Source: Balneolaceae bacterium
GTDB lineage: Bacteria > Bacteroidota > Rhodothermia > Balneolales > Balneolaceae
NCBI GenBank assembly: GCA_021767245.1
Contig: JAASTO010000037.1
Span: forward strand, 1 to 17,001
Length of the DNA stretch: 17,001 bases
Reading direction: 5' to 3'
Position numbers and translations under genes: made by a program. The notes under the pieces were generated by a model, which did no database searches, was not told the DNA's origin, and was given only the letters and a program-made list of their open reading frames with translations. Of the stretch, positions 1 to 7,169 are shown one piece after another. The stretch's first letter is position 1, and each line of letters opens with the position of its first letter.

Positions 1-30
1 CCCCCTCTCGTACATCCTTCCTAATTTTAA

Positions 31-60
31 TTGAAATCCTGTTCATTTACTGAATAAAAT
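31..60 (+). promoter_or_regulatory. possible promoter of the tig-clpP-clpX operon
   Basis: TTGAAA at 31-36 and TAAAAT at 55-60 are 18 bases apart and lie about 20 bases upstream of the trigger factor start. This resembles a sigma-70 type promoter. The region is AT-rich, so chance matches are likely, and Bacteroidota-like lineages often use a different consensus. The rest of 1-78 holds no gene that I can recognise. Confidence 0.25.
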
Positions 61-69
61 AAATAAAGC

Positions 70-73
70 GGAG
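70..73 (+). promoter_or_regulatory. ribosome binding site supporting the GTG start of tig
   Basis: GGAG at 70-73 lies five bases before the GTG at 79. It supports a GTG start giving the normal MDISVEE-type trigger factor N-terminus. No in-frame ATG lies close by upstream. Confidence 0.55.
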
Positions 74-78
74 ATCAC

Positions 79-1374
79 GTGGATATTTCTGTAGAAGAGC
101 TCACATCTGTCGATAAAGAAGTAACCCTGAAAGCAAAAAGAGAAGACCTTCAGGAAGATTTCGACAAAGCCTATAAAAAGTACAAAGCCCAAATTCAGCT
201 GCCCGGTTTTCGTCCCGGTAAAGTCCCAATGGGGATGATCAAAAAGCGTTTTGGCAACGAGATCGAACAAGAAGAGATCAGTAACATTGTTCAGAAGATC
301 TTTGAAAAAGAAGTGGTACCTGAGTACGAACCTATTGGTGAAACTGAAATGGTGGACTTCTCCTGGGAAAACGATGAGCTTGAAGTGAAATTCAAGATCG
401 GTTCCAAGCCTGAGATCGAGATCTCGGATCTTTCCAAGATCAAAGTAAATAAAATGGTTCACGATGTTTCTGACGAGGAAGTGGCTGAAGAGATTGAGCG
501 TACCCTTGAGCGTGAAGGAAACTGGGAAGATGTAGAAGAAGCCGCCACCGACGATTCCAAGGTCATAGTTGATGTTCAGACCCTTGATGAAGACGGAAAT
601 CCCGTTGAAGGCGATATGGATGAAGGTCAGGAGATCGACCTGCGTCAGGATGGAGCAGAAGATTTCAGAAAAGAACTTTCCGGCAAAAAACCCGGTGATG
701 TTGTTGATATGGAGCTGGGAGAGGGAGACGAAAAAGATCGGTTCCGCGTAACCATCAAAAAAGTTCAGAAGCTTAACAAGGCTGAGCTGAATGATGAGCT
801 GATAAACAGCCAGAGTAACGGCGAAGCGGAAGATGAAGAGCAGTTCAAGAGCTATATCAAAAGTCGCATGCAGGAATACTATGACCAGACTGCAGAGGAC
901 CTTTTCAAGAATGATGTGGCCGATGCACTTGTTGAAGCACATGACTTTGAAGTACCGGAAACCTTTGTGGCTCAAATTCAGGGCTCTTATGTTGACCAAC
1001 TGAAACAACAGCAGGGCGGTCAGCTTCCGGAACACTTTGATGCGGAGCAGTACAAAGCCGGAATGAAAGACCGTGCTGTGCGTGAAGCCAAATGGTCCTT
1101 CATCAGTCAAAAACTGCAAGAAACATTTGAAGATATCGAAATAAAACCCGAAGATATCGACGAGCATTTAGCTATGGAAGCAGCCCGTTATGGCATGCCT
1201 GTCGATCAGCTGAAACAATATTATGCACAGCAGCCGCAAATGCTCGAGCAACTGCGCAGCAGTATTCGGGAAAACAAAGTATTCGATATCTTGCAGGACA
1301 AGGTGAAGATCAACGAAATGGGCAAAGACGAATATCGCGAGCAGCAGGAAAAGAAAGACAAGAAGAATAAATAA
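79..1374 (+). CDS. tig: trigger factor, ribosome-associated chaperone
   Basis: Trigger factor binds the ribosome next to the polypeptide exit tunnel and shields nascent chains in the cytoplasm. The 431-residue length matches the family. The N-terminal ribosome-binding domain (about 1-110) carries the signature loop GFRPGKVP at residues 43-50. A middle segment (about 150-235) sits where the FKBP-type prolyl isomerase domain belongs, but it is short, very acidic and lacks the usual aromatic active-site residues. The C-terminal helical domain (about 240-420) is rich in Gln, Glu and Lys, and ends in a charged Lys/Glu tail. The start is GTG with GGAG upstream. It is the first gene of a tig-clpP-clpX operon, with clpP following after 15 bases, a widespread arrangement. 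The identification is firm; isomerase activity is doubtful. Confidence 0.97.
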   Translation: MDISVEELTSVDKEVTLKAKREDLQEDFDKAYKKYKAQIQLPGFRPGKVPMGMIKKRFGNEIEQEEISNIVQKIFEKEVVPEYEPIGETEMVDFSWENDELEVKFKIGSKPEIEISDLSKIKVNKMVHDVSDEEVAEEIERTLEREGNWEDVEEAATDDSKVIVDVQTLDEDGNPVEGDMDEGQEIDLRQDGAEDFRKELSGKKPGDVVDMELGEGDEKDRFRVTIKKVQKLNKAELNDELINSQSNGEAEDEEQFKSYIKSRMQEYYDQTAEDLFKNDVADALVEAHDFEVPETFVAQIQGSYVDQLKQQQGGQLPEHFDAEQYKAGMKDRAVREAKWSFISQKLQETFEDIEIKPEDIDEHLAMEAARYGMPVDQLKQYYAQQPQMLEQLRSSIRENKVFDILQDKVKINEMGKDEYREQQEKKDKKNK

Positions 1375-1389
1375 CCTATACAGGACAAC

Positions 1390-2046
1390 ATGATTACCAA
1401 GCAACCGCTTTTTGAAGACCCAAATTTAGATTCTGTTCAACCTATTCAGAATAACCTCGTGCCGATGGTCGTTGAAACCACGAGTCGCGGTGAACGGGCT
1501 TATGACATCTACTCCAGATTGCTTAAAGATCGTATTGTGATCCTCGGTACTCCGGTAAATGATGCGGTTGCTAGTTCCATCACAGCTCAGCTGCTTTTCC
1601 TTGAAAGTGAAGATCCTGAAAAAGACATTCAGTTTTATATTAACAGTCCCGGTGGAGTAGTATCCGCCGGTTTGGCTATTTACGATACCATGCAGCACAT
1701 CAAATGTGATGTTGCGACTACCTGCATGGGGATGGCTGCCAGTATGGGTGCCGTGCTTCTAACGGCCGGAACCAAAGGTAAGCGAAGTGTATTGCCGCAT
1801 GCCCGTGTAATGATCCACCAGCCGTTAGGTGGTACACAAGGTCAGGCGAGTGATATTGAAATCGAAGCAAGAGAGATCATTCGTGTTAAAAAAGAACTGA
1901 GTCAGATCTTGGCAGATCACAGTGGCCAAACTTTAGAGCAGATCATGAAAGATTCTGACCGTAACAACTGGATGACCGCTAAGGAAGCCGTTGATTATGG
2001 ATTGGTGGACAATCTGATCGCAAAGACCAGTAAAAATTCAAAATAA
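1390..2046 (+). CDS. clpP: ATP-dependent Clp protease proteolytic subunit ClpP, Asn in place of catalytic Asp
   Basis: ClpP forms the double-heptamer peptidase chamber that degrades proteins unfolded by ClpX or a related ATPase. The protein has 218 residues, with about 22 residues before the conserved NLVPMVVE start of the mature-type region. The nucleophile is Ser118 in GMAASMGA and the histidine is His143 in MIHQPLGG. The spacing Ser +25 His +49 acid matches E. coli S97-H122-D171, which puts the third residue at 192. Here it is Asn (AAC, 1963-1965) in DSDRNNWM, where most ClpPs read D-[ST]-D/E-R-D. The oligomer and gatekeeping segments look intact. AGGA at 1382-1385 precedes the ATG. It lies between tig and clpX, so it should be co-expressed with its ATPase partner. 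The family call is certain; the effect of the Asn on activity is open. Confidence 0.97.
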   Translation: MITKQPLFEDPNLDSVQPIQNNLVPMVVETTSRGERAYDIYSRLLKDRIVILGTPVNDAVASSITAQLLFLESEDPEKDIQFYINSPGGVVSAGLAIYDTMQHIKCDVATTCMGMAASMGAVLLTAGTKGKRSVLPHARVMIHQPLGGTQGQASDIEIEAREIIRVKKELSQILADHSGQTLEQIMKDSDRNNWMTAKEAVDYGLVDNLIAKTSKNSK

Positions 2047-2074
2047 ACGGCATTTTCATTAAATTTAGCTTGTT

Positions 2075-3328
2075 ATGAGCGATAAAGAGAAAAACAGCGA
2101 TATTGTACACTGTTCATTTTGCAGTCGCTCCAGCCTGGAAGTGAACAGTATGGTAGCCGGTCCTGGGGTTTATATTTGTGACCGATGCGTGGAAGATGCT
2201 TCAAGCATCATTGAAAGTGACTTAGCCTCACTGGCCCGCCGAAGAGAAAAGAGCTACAAACCGATGCTCAAACCCGTCGAGATCAAGAATAAACTCGACG
2301 ATTATGTGATCGGGCAGGAAATGGCTAAGAAAACCCTATCTGTAGCTGTATATAATCACTATAAAAGAATTTCTGGTGAAAACTCTGAGATCGATGATAC
2401 TCAGATCGAGAAATCAAACATCATGCTGCTGGGTCCTACCGGTAGCGGTAAAACCCTGCTTGCCCGCACGCTTGCACGGATCATTGATGTCCCCTTCACC
2501 ATTGCCGATGCCACAGTACTAACCGAAGCCGGATATGTGGGTGAAGATGTTGAAAGTATTTTAAGCAACCTCCTTCAGGCAGCGGATTACGATGTGGAAC
2601 GTGCCAAGCGTGGTATCGTATATATCGATGAGGTGGACAAAGTTGCCCGTAAGAGTGATAACCCCTCTATCACCCGCGATGTAAGCGGAGAGGGCGTTCA
2701 GCAGGCCTTATTAAAGATCCTGGAGGGAACTGTCGCCAACATACCGCCAAAAGGTGGACGTAAACATCCGGAACAGAGTTTTATACAACTTGATACAGCT
2801 AACATCCTGTTTATTTGCGGTGGGGCATTTTCCGGCCTTGAAAACATCATAGCTAAGCGACTTTCCACCAGTGTAATGGGTTTCCATACCAGCGAACAGG
2901 TTAAATTCGACAAAGAAGATCCTGAGATATTTACTCACGTTGAACCTGAAGACCTTCAGCATTATGGATTGATCCCAGAATTGATCGGCCGACTGCCGGT
3001 TATTGCCGGTCTGCATGAACTTTCGGATGTAGCCATGCTCGATATCCTTACTACTCCAAAAAATGCCTTGGTCAAACAATACACCAAGCTTTTTAAGATG
3101 GAAGATGTGGAGCTTAAGTTTGAAGAAGAAGCCCTTAAAGCCATTGTAAAACGCGCCAAAGCACGGAAAACAGGTGCGCGTGGGTTGAGGTCTATCATGG
3201 AGGCTTCCATGCTTGATATCATGTTCACCCTGCCATCGATGAACAATATCTCTAAATGTGTGATCACAAAAGAGACCATTGAAAAGCAGGCCCCCCCGGT
3301 GTATGAAAAGCAGAAAGCCTCAGCCTGA
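2075..3328 (+). CDS. clpX: ATP-dependent Clp protease ATP-binding subunit ClpX
   Basis: ClpX is the AAA+ unfoldase that recognises substrates and threads them into ClpP. Its 417 residues fit the family. The N-terminal zinc-binding domain has Cys13, Cys16, Cys35 and Cys38. The AAA+ module shows Walker A GPTGSGKT (120-127), the pore loop GYVG (153-156), Walker B IVYIDE (181-186), the RKH pore loop (229-231), an arginine in LIGRLPV (306) and the sensor-2 GAR motif (367-369). The ClpP-docking loop, IGF in E. coli, reads MGF here (268-270). It follows clpP after 28 bases and is the last gene before a strong terminator. A run of seven C lies near the 3' end (3291-3297), within the last dozen codons. 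Confidence 0.98.
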   Translation: MSDKEKNSDIVHCSFCSRSSLEVNSMVAGPGVYICDRCVEDASSIIESDLASLARRREKSYKPMLKPVEIKNKLDDYVIGQEMAKKTLSVAVYNHYKRISGENSEIDDTQIEKSNIMLLGPTGSGKTLLARTLARIIDVPFTIADATVLTEAGYVGEDVESILSNLLQAADYDVERAKRGIVYIDEVDKVARKSDNPSITRDVSGEGVQQALLKILEGTVANIPPKGGRKHPEQSFIQLDTANILFICGGAFSGLENIIAKRLSTSVMGFHTSEQVKFDKEDPEIFTHVEPEDLQHYGLIPELIGRLPVIAGLHELSDVAMLDILTTPKNALVKQYTKLFKMEDVELKFEEEALKAIVKRAKARKTGARGLRSIMEASMLDIMFTLPSMNNISKCVITKETIEKQAPPVYEKQKASA

Positions 3329-3351
3329 CACACATTTGATACCGATCGAAC

Positions 3352-3384
3352 AGCCTTCCTTTCTCTGAAACGGAAGGCTTTTTT
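3352..3384 (+). terminator. intrinsic terminator after clpX
   Basis: AGCCTTCC (3352-3359) pairs perfectly with GGAAGGCT (3372-3379). An extra inner helix, TTTC (3360-3363) with GAAA (3367-3370), closes the loop around one bulged C. The hairpin is followed directly by a T run through 3384. It lies 24 bases after the clpX stop and separates the tig-clpP-clpX operon from the histidine kinase gene. Confidence 0.88.
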
Positions 3385-3429
3385 CTTACATATCTTTCTA
3401 TTTTTCAACAATAGGTGTATCCTTTGCCT

Positions 3430-4728
3430 ATGAAACTGTTCGTTCCCGCTAATAAAATTAAGCTCATCCTGGTTTTTTTGCTCATCACGCTTGGGATCGG
3501 TTCAGTCGTCTATAATCAATATCTTGTAACCAAGATCATCGATCAGGAACGTGCCAGTGTGGAATTGTGGACCAAGGGCGTGGAGTTCACCAGTAAGCCG
3601 GTAAACGAACAACCGGGAGCCATGCTGCTTGAGGCTATTTCTCTGCTCAGGCAGATCGAAGAGGTCCCTGACAGCATTATCACACTACTTGAAGAGGCTG
3701 AATCGGCAGGCAGCTCTACCGATTTTGTCCGTGAAGAGATCATCCTTCAGGATCGCTTTAAGATCCCAACCCTTGTGTTGGATGAAAGTGATTTCATCAT
3801 CGCTTACAAAAATATTGACACGACCAGAATTGAGGATGATAAACTCCGGGATGAACTGATCCGGGAGTTCAAAAGCCTGAATGAGCCTTTTCAATTTTCT
3901 ATCGGGGATGAATACCGACAATTGAATCAATATGTGTATTATGGCGAAAGCCCTACCGTACAAATGCTTCGCTACTTTCCATATATTCAGATCCTCTTAC
4001 TGGGTCTTTTGCTGGGTATAGGATACACGACCTATAGAAGTATTACACGCTCTGAACAATCAAATTTATGGGTTGGTATGGCCAAGGAAGCTGCTCACCA
4101 ATTGGGCACGCCGATTTCAAGTTTATATGGTTGGCTTCAGCTATTAAAAGATGAGTATCGATATGAGGAGCCGGCCGTCAATATTGCCAATGAGATCGAA
4201 AAGGACGTACAACGACTAAGGGGAGTAGCTGAACGCTTTGGTAAGATCGGTTCTGAGCCTGAACTGAAGAATATGGAGATCGAGCCTATCCTCGATCAGG
4301 TGGCAGCGTATATGGAACGGAGGCTTCCACGTCTCAGTAAATCAATAGAAGTACGTAAAGACCTAAAGGCTCAGGCGGTCGTAAACATCAATCCGGAACT
4401 CTTTCAATGGGCCATTGAAAACCTGGTGAAGAATGCCATGGATTCCATGAAGGAAAAGGAAACCGGTGGATATATTTCCATCAGCTCTAAAGTGCAGGAA
4501 GGTGAGGTGATTATCGATATTGAGGATTCCGGTAGCGGTATTGAGATCCAGAATGTCAAAAACATCTTCAAACCCGGTTTTAGTACCAAAAAGAGAGGGT
4601 GGGGACTTGGTCTAAGCCTCACCAAGAGGATCATAGAGGAATATCATAAAGGACAGGTGTTTGTGCTTCGTTCAGAACTTGACGAAGGAACAACTATGCG
4701 TGTTACCCTCAAGATCAAAGATTCATAA
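3430..4728 (+). CDS. membrane sensor histidine kinase, no adjacent regulator
   Basis: This is a two-component sensor kinase expected to autophosphorylate on histidine and pass phosphate to an unknown response regulator. Numbering is from ATG 3430 (432 residues). Transmembrane segment 1 spans about 10-29. A probably periplasmic sensor region of about 150 residues follows, then transmembrane segment 2 at about 183-203. The H-box AAHQLGTPISSL carries the phospho-acceptor His223, only about 20 residues after the membrane, so there is no room for a HAMP domain. The catalytic ATPase domain shows the N-box ENLVKNAMDS, the G1 box DSGSG (366-370) and the G2 box GWGLGLSL (390-397). A GTG at 3415 would add five residues; neither start has a well-placed ribosome site, and ATG is preferred. 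The gene stands alone between the clpX terminator and the convergent sigma gene. The sensed signal cannot be inferred. Confidence 0.9.
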   Translation: MKLFVPANKIKLILVFLLITLGIGSVVYNQYLVTKIIDQERASVELWTKGVEFTSKPVNEQPGAMLLEAISLLRQIEEVPDSIITLLEEAESAGSSTDFVREEIILQDRFKIPTLVLDESDFIIAYKNIDTTRIEDDKLRDELIREFKSLNEPFQFSIGDEYRQLNQYVYYGESPTVQMLRYFPYIQILLLGLLLGIGYTTYRSITRSEQSNLWVGMAKEAAHQLGTPISSLYGWLQLLKDEYRYEEPAVNIANEIEKDVQRLRGVAERFGKIGSEPELKNMEIEPILDQVAAYMERRLPRLSKSIEVRKDLKAQAVVNINPELFQWAIENLVKNAMDSMKEKETGGYISISSKVQEGEVIIDIEDSGSGIEIQNVKNIFKPGFSTKKRGWGLGLSLTKRIIEEYHKGQVFVLRSELDEGTTMRVTLKIKDS

Positions 4729-4744
4729 AAAGAGACAACGTAGA

Positions 4745-5320
4745 TCAGTCGCCGGTGTAACCGCGTTTTTTGGCATATTCCAGCAATTCTGTTTTAAGTA
4801 GATTTCTTCCACGATGAAGCCTTGAACGTATAGTACCTATCGGCACGTCCAGCATATTGGCGATCTCTTCGTAGGTGTATCCTTCCACATCACATAACAG
4901 CACAACGGTTCTGAAATCTTCCGGCAATCGGGTGAGGGCGGTGGAAAGATCATCATCCATCATCTCCCTGAACATCAGGCTTTCAAGATCGGAGGTATCT
5001 GTGCGCTCTGCCCTTATGGATTCGTAATAAGATGATACCTCATCATAATCAACCTGAGAGGGCTTCTTAGATGTTTTACGGTAATTATTGATGAATGAAT
5101 TCTTGAGGATCCTGAACATCCACGCCTTCGCGTTGGTCCCCTTTTCATAACTGCTAAAAAACCGGTACGCTTTTACAATAGTATCCTGCACAAGATCCTC
5201 TGCGTCATTTGGATCTGTGGTAAGCCGAAGTGCAAAATTATACAAAGCATCCATATGAGGGATTATTTCCTCATCGAAATCCTTTTGCTTCTGCTTTTCA
5301 TCTCTTGTTAACTGAGACAT
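4745..5320 (-). CDS. ECF-type RNA polymerase sigma-70 factor
   Basis: This 191-residue protein has the two domains of group 4 (ECF/RpoE-like) sigma factors. Region sigma-2 (about 22-84) binds the core enzyme and the -10 element; it contains DAEDLVQDTIVKAYRFF and KAWMFRILKNSFINNYRK. Region sigma-4 (about 125-178) is a helix-turn-helix for the -35 element; it contains LPEDFRTVVLLCDVEGYTYEE and IGTIRSRLHRGR. The linker (about 85-124) is acidic. There is no anti-sigma gene next to it: the downstream neighbour is a convergent histidine kinase and the upstream one is a CPBP protease. The start is ATG at 5320, with purine-rich AGGGATGG a few bases upstream. Such factors usually control envelope or oxidative stress genes, but nothing here shows its regulon. 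Confidence 0.93.
   Translation of the reverse strand: MSQLTRDEKQKQKDFDEEIIPHMDALYNFALRLTTDPNDAEDLVQDTIVKAYRFFSSYEKGTNAKAWMFRILKNSFINNYRKTSKKPSQVDYDEVSSYYESIRAERTDTSDLESLMFREMMDDDLSTALTRLPEDFRTVVLLCDVEGYTYEEIANMLDVPIGTIRSRLHRGRNLLKTELLEYAKKRGYTGD
4750..4771 (+). terminator. probable terminator of the histidine kinase gene, inside the sigma gene
   Basis: On the plus strand, CG-CGGT (4750-4756, with C4752 bulged) pairs with ACCGCG (4760-4765) around the loop GTA. Six T residues follow at 4766-4771. It lies 21 bases after the kinase stop codon. The same bases encode the last residues of the convergent sigma factor. The stem is only six base pairs with one bulge, so the call is moderate. Confidence 0.45.
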
Positions 5321-5461
5321 TTAACCATCCCTAATTTTTTCGAAATATATCTCTGAACTGTAACGCTACGCTTAATAAATAATATTACTGTAACCGAATA
5401 CTACCCATAGATTAGTTTAATATTAAATAGATTGTATTGATTAACCCGTTAGTGATTTCTT

Positions 5462-6187
5462 TTATGATAGGAATGCTATCACCATTATATCATAAATTGC
5501 ATGTGTCCACGCAGCCACTCCGAATCCTCTCCAAACATAAATCCCATTTAGAATTAATCCAAATATAAAGCGATACAAAAAAGAACCCAGGGTAAAGGCA
5601 TCCCCCATAGACCCGATGTAATGCACGGCTGAGAATAACAAGGCAGAGAGTACAACCGCTGCGGTAACGGCCGCCCATTTTTTACCAAAAACTTTGGTAA
5701 AGACGAGGATCAACACCGTCACTAATATGACCCTGAAAAATAACTCTTCATATAACCCGGCTCCAAGTGAAAGGGCTAACTTTTGGGTGGTCGTCAGTGT
5801 AGCAATAGGATCGCTTGCCGCCATGTTCAGCATAAACGAAACCAAAGACTGACTGATAAATGCCACTACTATCGCATAAATGGTCGACTCCAGTAAAAGT
5901 GTGGGGAAGTACACAAACTTCAGTGTTTTTAACCTTTCCCTTTCCTTATAAAGGATGAACAAACCTATGATGGCGACAATAAAGAGAGAAAATGAGATGG
6001 CACTGACCCCAAGGGAGGTAAACAGCGATTTGATCCATACATCCACACTGATACGCACTATGGCATCGCCGGATGGTTGGGAGATCAGGATCAGAACTTC
6101 GTATAAAAAGAATAGTGGGAGGCTAACCAGAAAGCTGTATAGCAGGGTATGGGTGTTCTCGAAGTACTGTTTAACCTGATTAGTCAT
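5462..6187 (-). CDS. CPBP-family intramembrane protease
   Basis: The protein has 241 residues, is very hydrophobic and has about six to seven membrane segments. It carries the CPBP (Abi/CAAX prenyl protease-like) motifs: EE at 147-148 with Arg152 in YEELFFRV, His189 in FSAVHY, and His229 with Asp233 in WTHAIYD. Members of this family are membrane-embedded proteases. Some eukaryotic ones trim CAAX proteins, while bacterial ones serve varied and mostly unknown roles, including bacteriocin immunity and membrane-protein processing. The start codon overlaps the end of the LysM gene by eight bases, so translation is probably coupled, and it is the last gene of the aroC operon. The substrate is unknown; the link to the cell-wall protein upstream is only positional. 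Confidence 0.85.
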   Translation of the reverse strand: MTNQVKQYFENTHTLLYSFLVSLPLFFLYEVLILISQPSGDAIVRISVDVWIKSLFTSLGVSAISFSLFIVAIIGLFILYKERERLKTLKFVYFPTLLLESTIYAIVVAFISQSLVSFMLNMAASDPIATLTTTQKLALSLGAGLYEELFFRVILVTVLILVFTKVFGKKWAAVTAAVVLSALLFSAVHYIGSMGDAFTLGSFLYRFIFGLILNGIYVWRGFGVAAWTHAIYDIMVIAFLS

Positions 6188-7163
6188 TGATTTCGGTATA
6201 GATCGTTACGGTGGGCTGAGCCATGCTACCTAACTGAAGCGTTTCAAAAGCCTTTTGTGATAATTTTAAGCCCGAACCGGTAATTCTGTCATTTATCCTT
6301 ACGTAAATACCGTTTCCTGTTTCAGTGTTTTCAACAAAAATTATGCTGCCCAATGCCATATTTGAGTGAGCGGCCGTTAAGCCGTTTGGGTCGTATAATT
6401 CTCCATTTGTGGTTGTTTCCTGAGCGTCACTTGCGTTATATCGTGAAACTGATACTTTACCAAGATCCTGCAGGTTTGCTTTCTGTAAGTATGGATTGCC
6501 GTAATTTCTTGAGGGTGGAAGCAACACTGTGACTTCTTGTCCCGCAACCAAACGGTTTGGATCTACATCCGGATTCAGCTTTAAAAATTCCTCTTCGGTC
6601 ATTTTAAAGCGCCGGTTTATAGCACTTACCGTTTCTCCGCTTTTTATGCTATATACAGAAAATACACCCTGTGGGGTAGATTCTACTGAAAATTCTGCCA
6701 CAGAAGGTGGTGCTTTATTTTTTTTCTTAACAGAGAGAGTCTGCCCTACCCGAATATTATCTCCTGAAATATTATTCAGATCCCTAAGCTGACTGATGGT
6801 CATATTGTGTTCGCGCGCAATACCATATAATGTATCTCCGCTTTTCACGGTATAAAATACATTTTGTGAAGCAGAGGGTTGATTGATCAACGGTTCAGAA
6901 TTACCCTCGGCATTTCCTTCTTCACTTTCCTCACGCACATAATAGATCAAATTCTGACCCAGCTCGATATCATTACCTGATAAATTATTCCATTGTTGAA
7001 GCTCGGCAATGGTCACATTTAAAGACTTCGAGATCCCATAAAGCGTATCACCTGCTTTTACTTCATACGTCGCCTTCTGTTGAGCAAAAACATTACCGGC
7101 TGAAAACAGTAGAAGTCCTGCCAGCATTACCATTGGGAGTATTTTATACTTTTTAAAAGTCAT
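6180..7163 (-). CDS. secreted LysM protein with RlpA-like double-psi beta-barrel domain
   Basis: The protein has 327 residues and a signal peptide (1-27, probable cut after VFA). Three LysM domains for peptidoglycan binding lie at about 32-76, 103-146 and 169-215, with repeats such as AGDTLYGIS, SGDTLYGIA and SGETVSAIN. Acidic, Ser- and Pro-containing linkers separate them. The C-terminal part (about 237-322) resembles the double-psi barrel of RlpA lytic transglycosylases: GLTAAH with His266 and VRINDR with Asp292. These are 26 residues apart, the same spacing as the catalytic His131 and Asp157 of the Pseudomonas enzyme. The later DLS motif reads KLS and the GP loop after NDR is altered. It therefore probably acts on periplasmic peptidoglycan, perhaps at division sites, but activity is an inference. 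It lies six bases after the TPR gene and overlaps the CPBP gene. Confidence 0.85.
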   Translation of the reverse strand: MTFKKYKILPMVMLAGLLLFSAGNVFAQQKATYEVKAGDTLYGISKSLNVTIAELQQWNNLSGNDIELGQNLIYYVREESEEGNAEGNSEPLINQPSASQNVFYTVKSGDTLYGIAREHNMTISQLRDLNNISGDNIRVGQTLSVKKKNKAPPSVAEFSVESTPQGVFSVYSIKSGETVSAINRRFKMTEEEFLKLNPDVDPNRLVAGQEVTVLLPPSRNYGNPYLQKANLQDLGKVSVSRYNASDAQETTTNGELYDPNGLTAAHSNMALGSIIFVENTETGNGIYVRINDRITGSGLKLSQKAFETLQLGSMAQPTVTIYTEIND

Positions 7164-7169
7164 AACGTT

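Noticed and set aside
1..20. Possible 3' end of a tRNA at the left edge
   Set aside because: The C-rich start could resemble a T-arm and acceptor end, but too little is present to pair the arms and no standard CCA end is seen.
43..1167. Long open frame of 374 codons on the minus strand opposite tig
   Set aside because: It lies wholly antisense to a certain trigger factor gene, its translation is low-complexity Phe/Leu/Ile-rich, and it resembles no family. It arises from the codon bias of tig.
5462..6187. CPBP protease as an abortive-infection (Abi) gene
   Set aside because: The family name includes Abi, but the gene is tightly coupled to a cell-wall gene in a core operon with no defence genes around it, so a defence role has no support.
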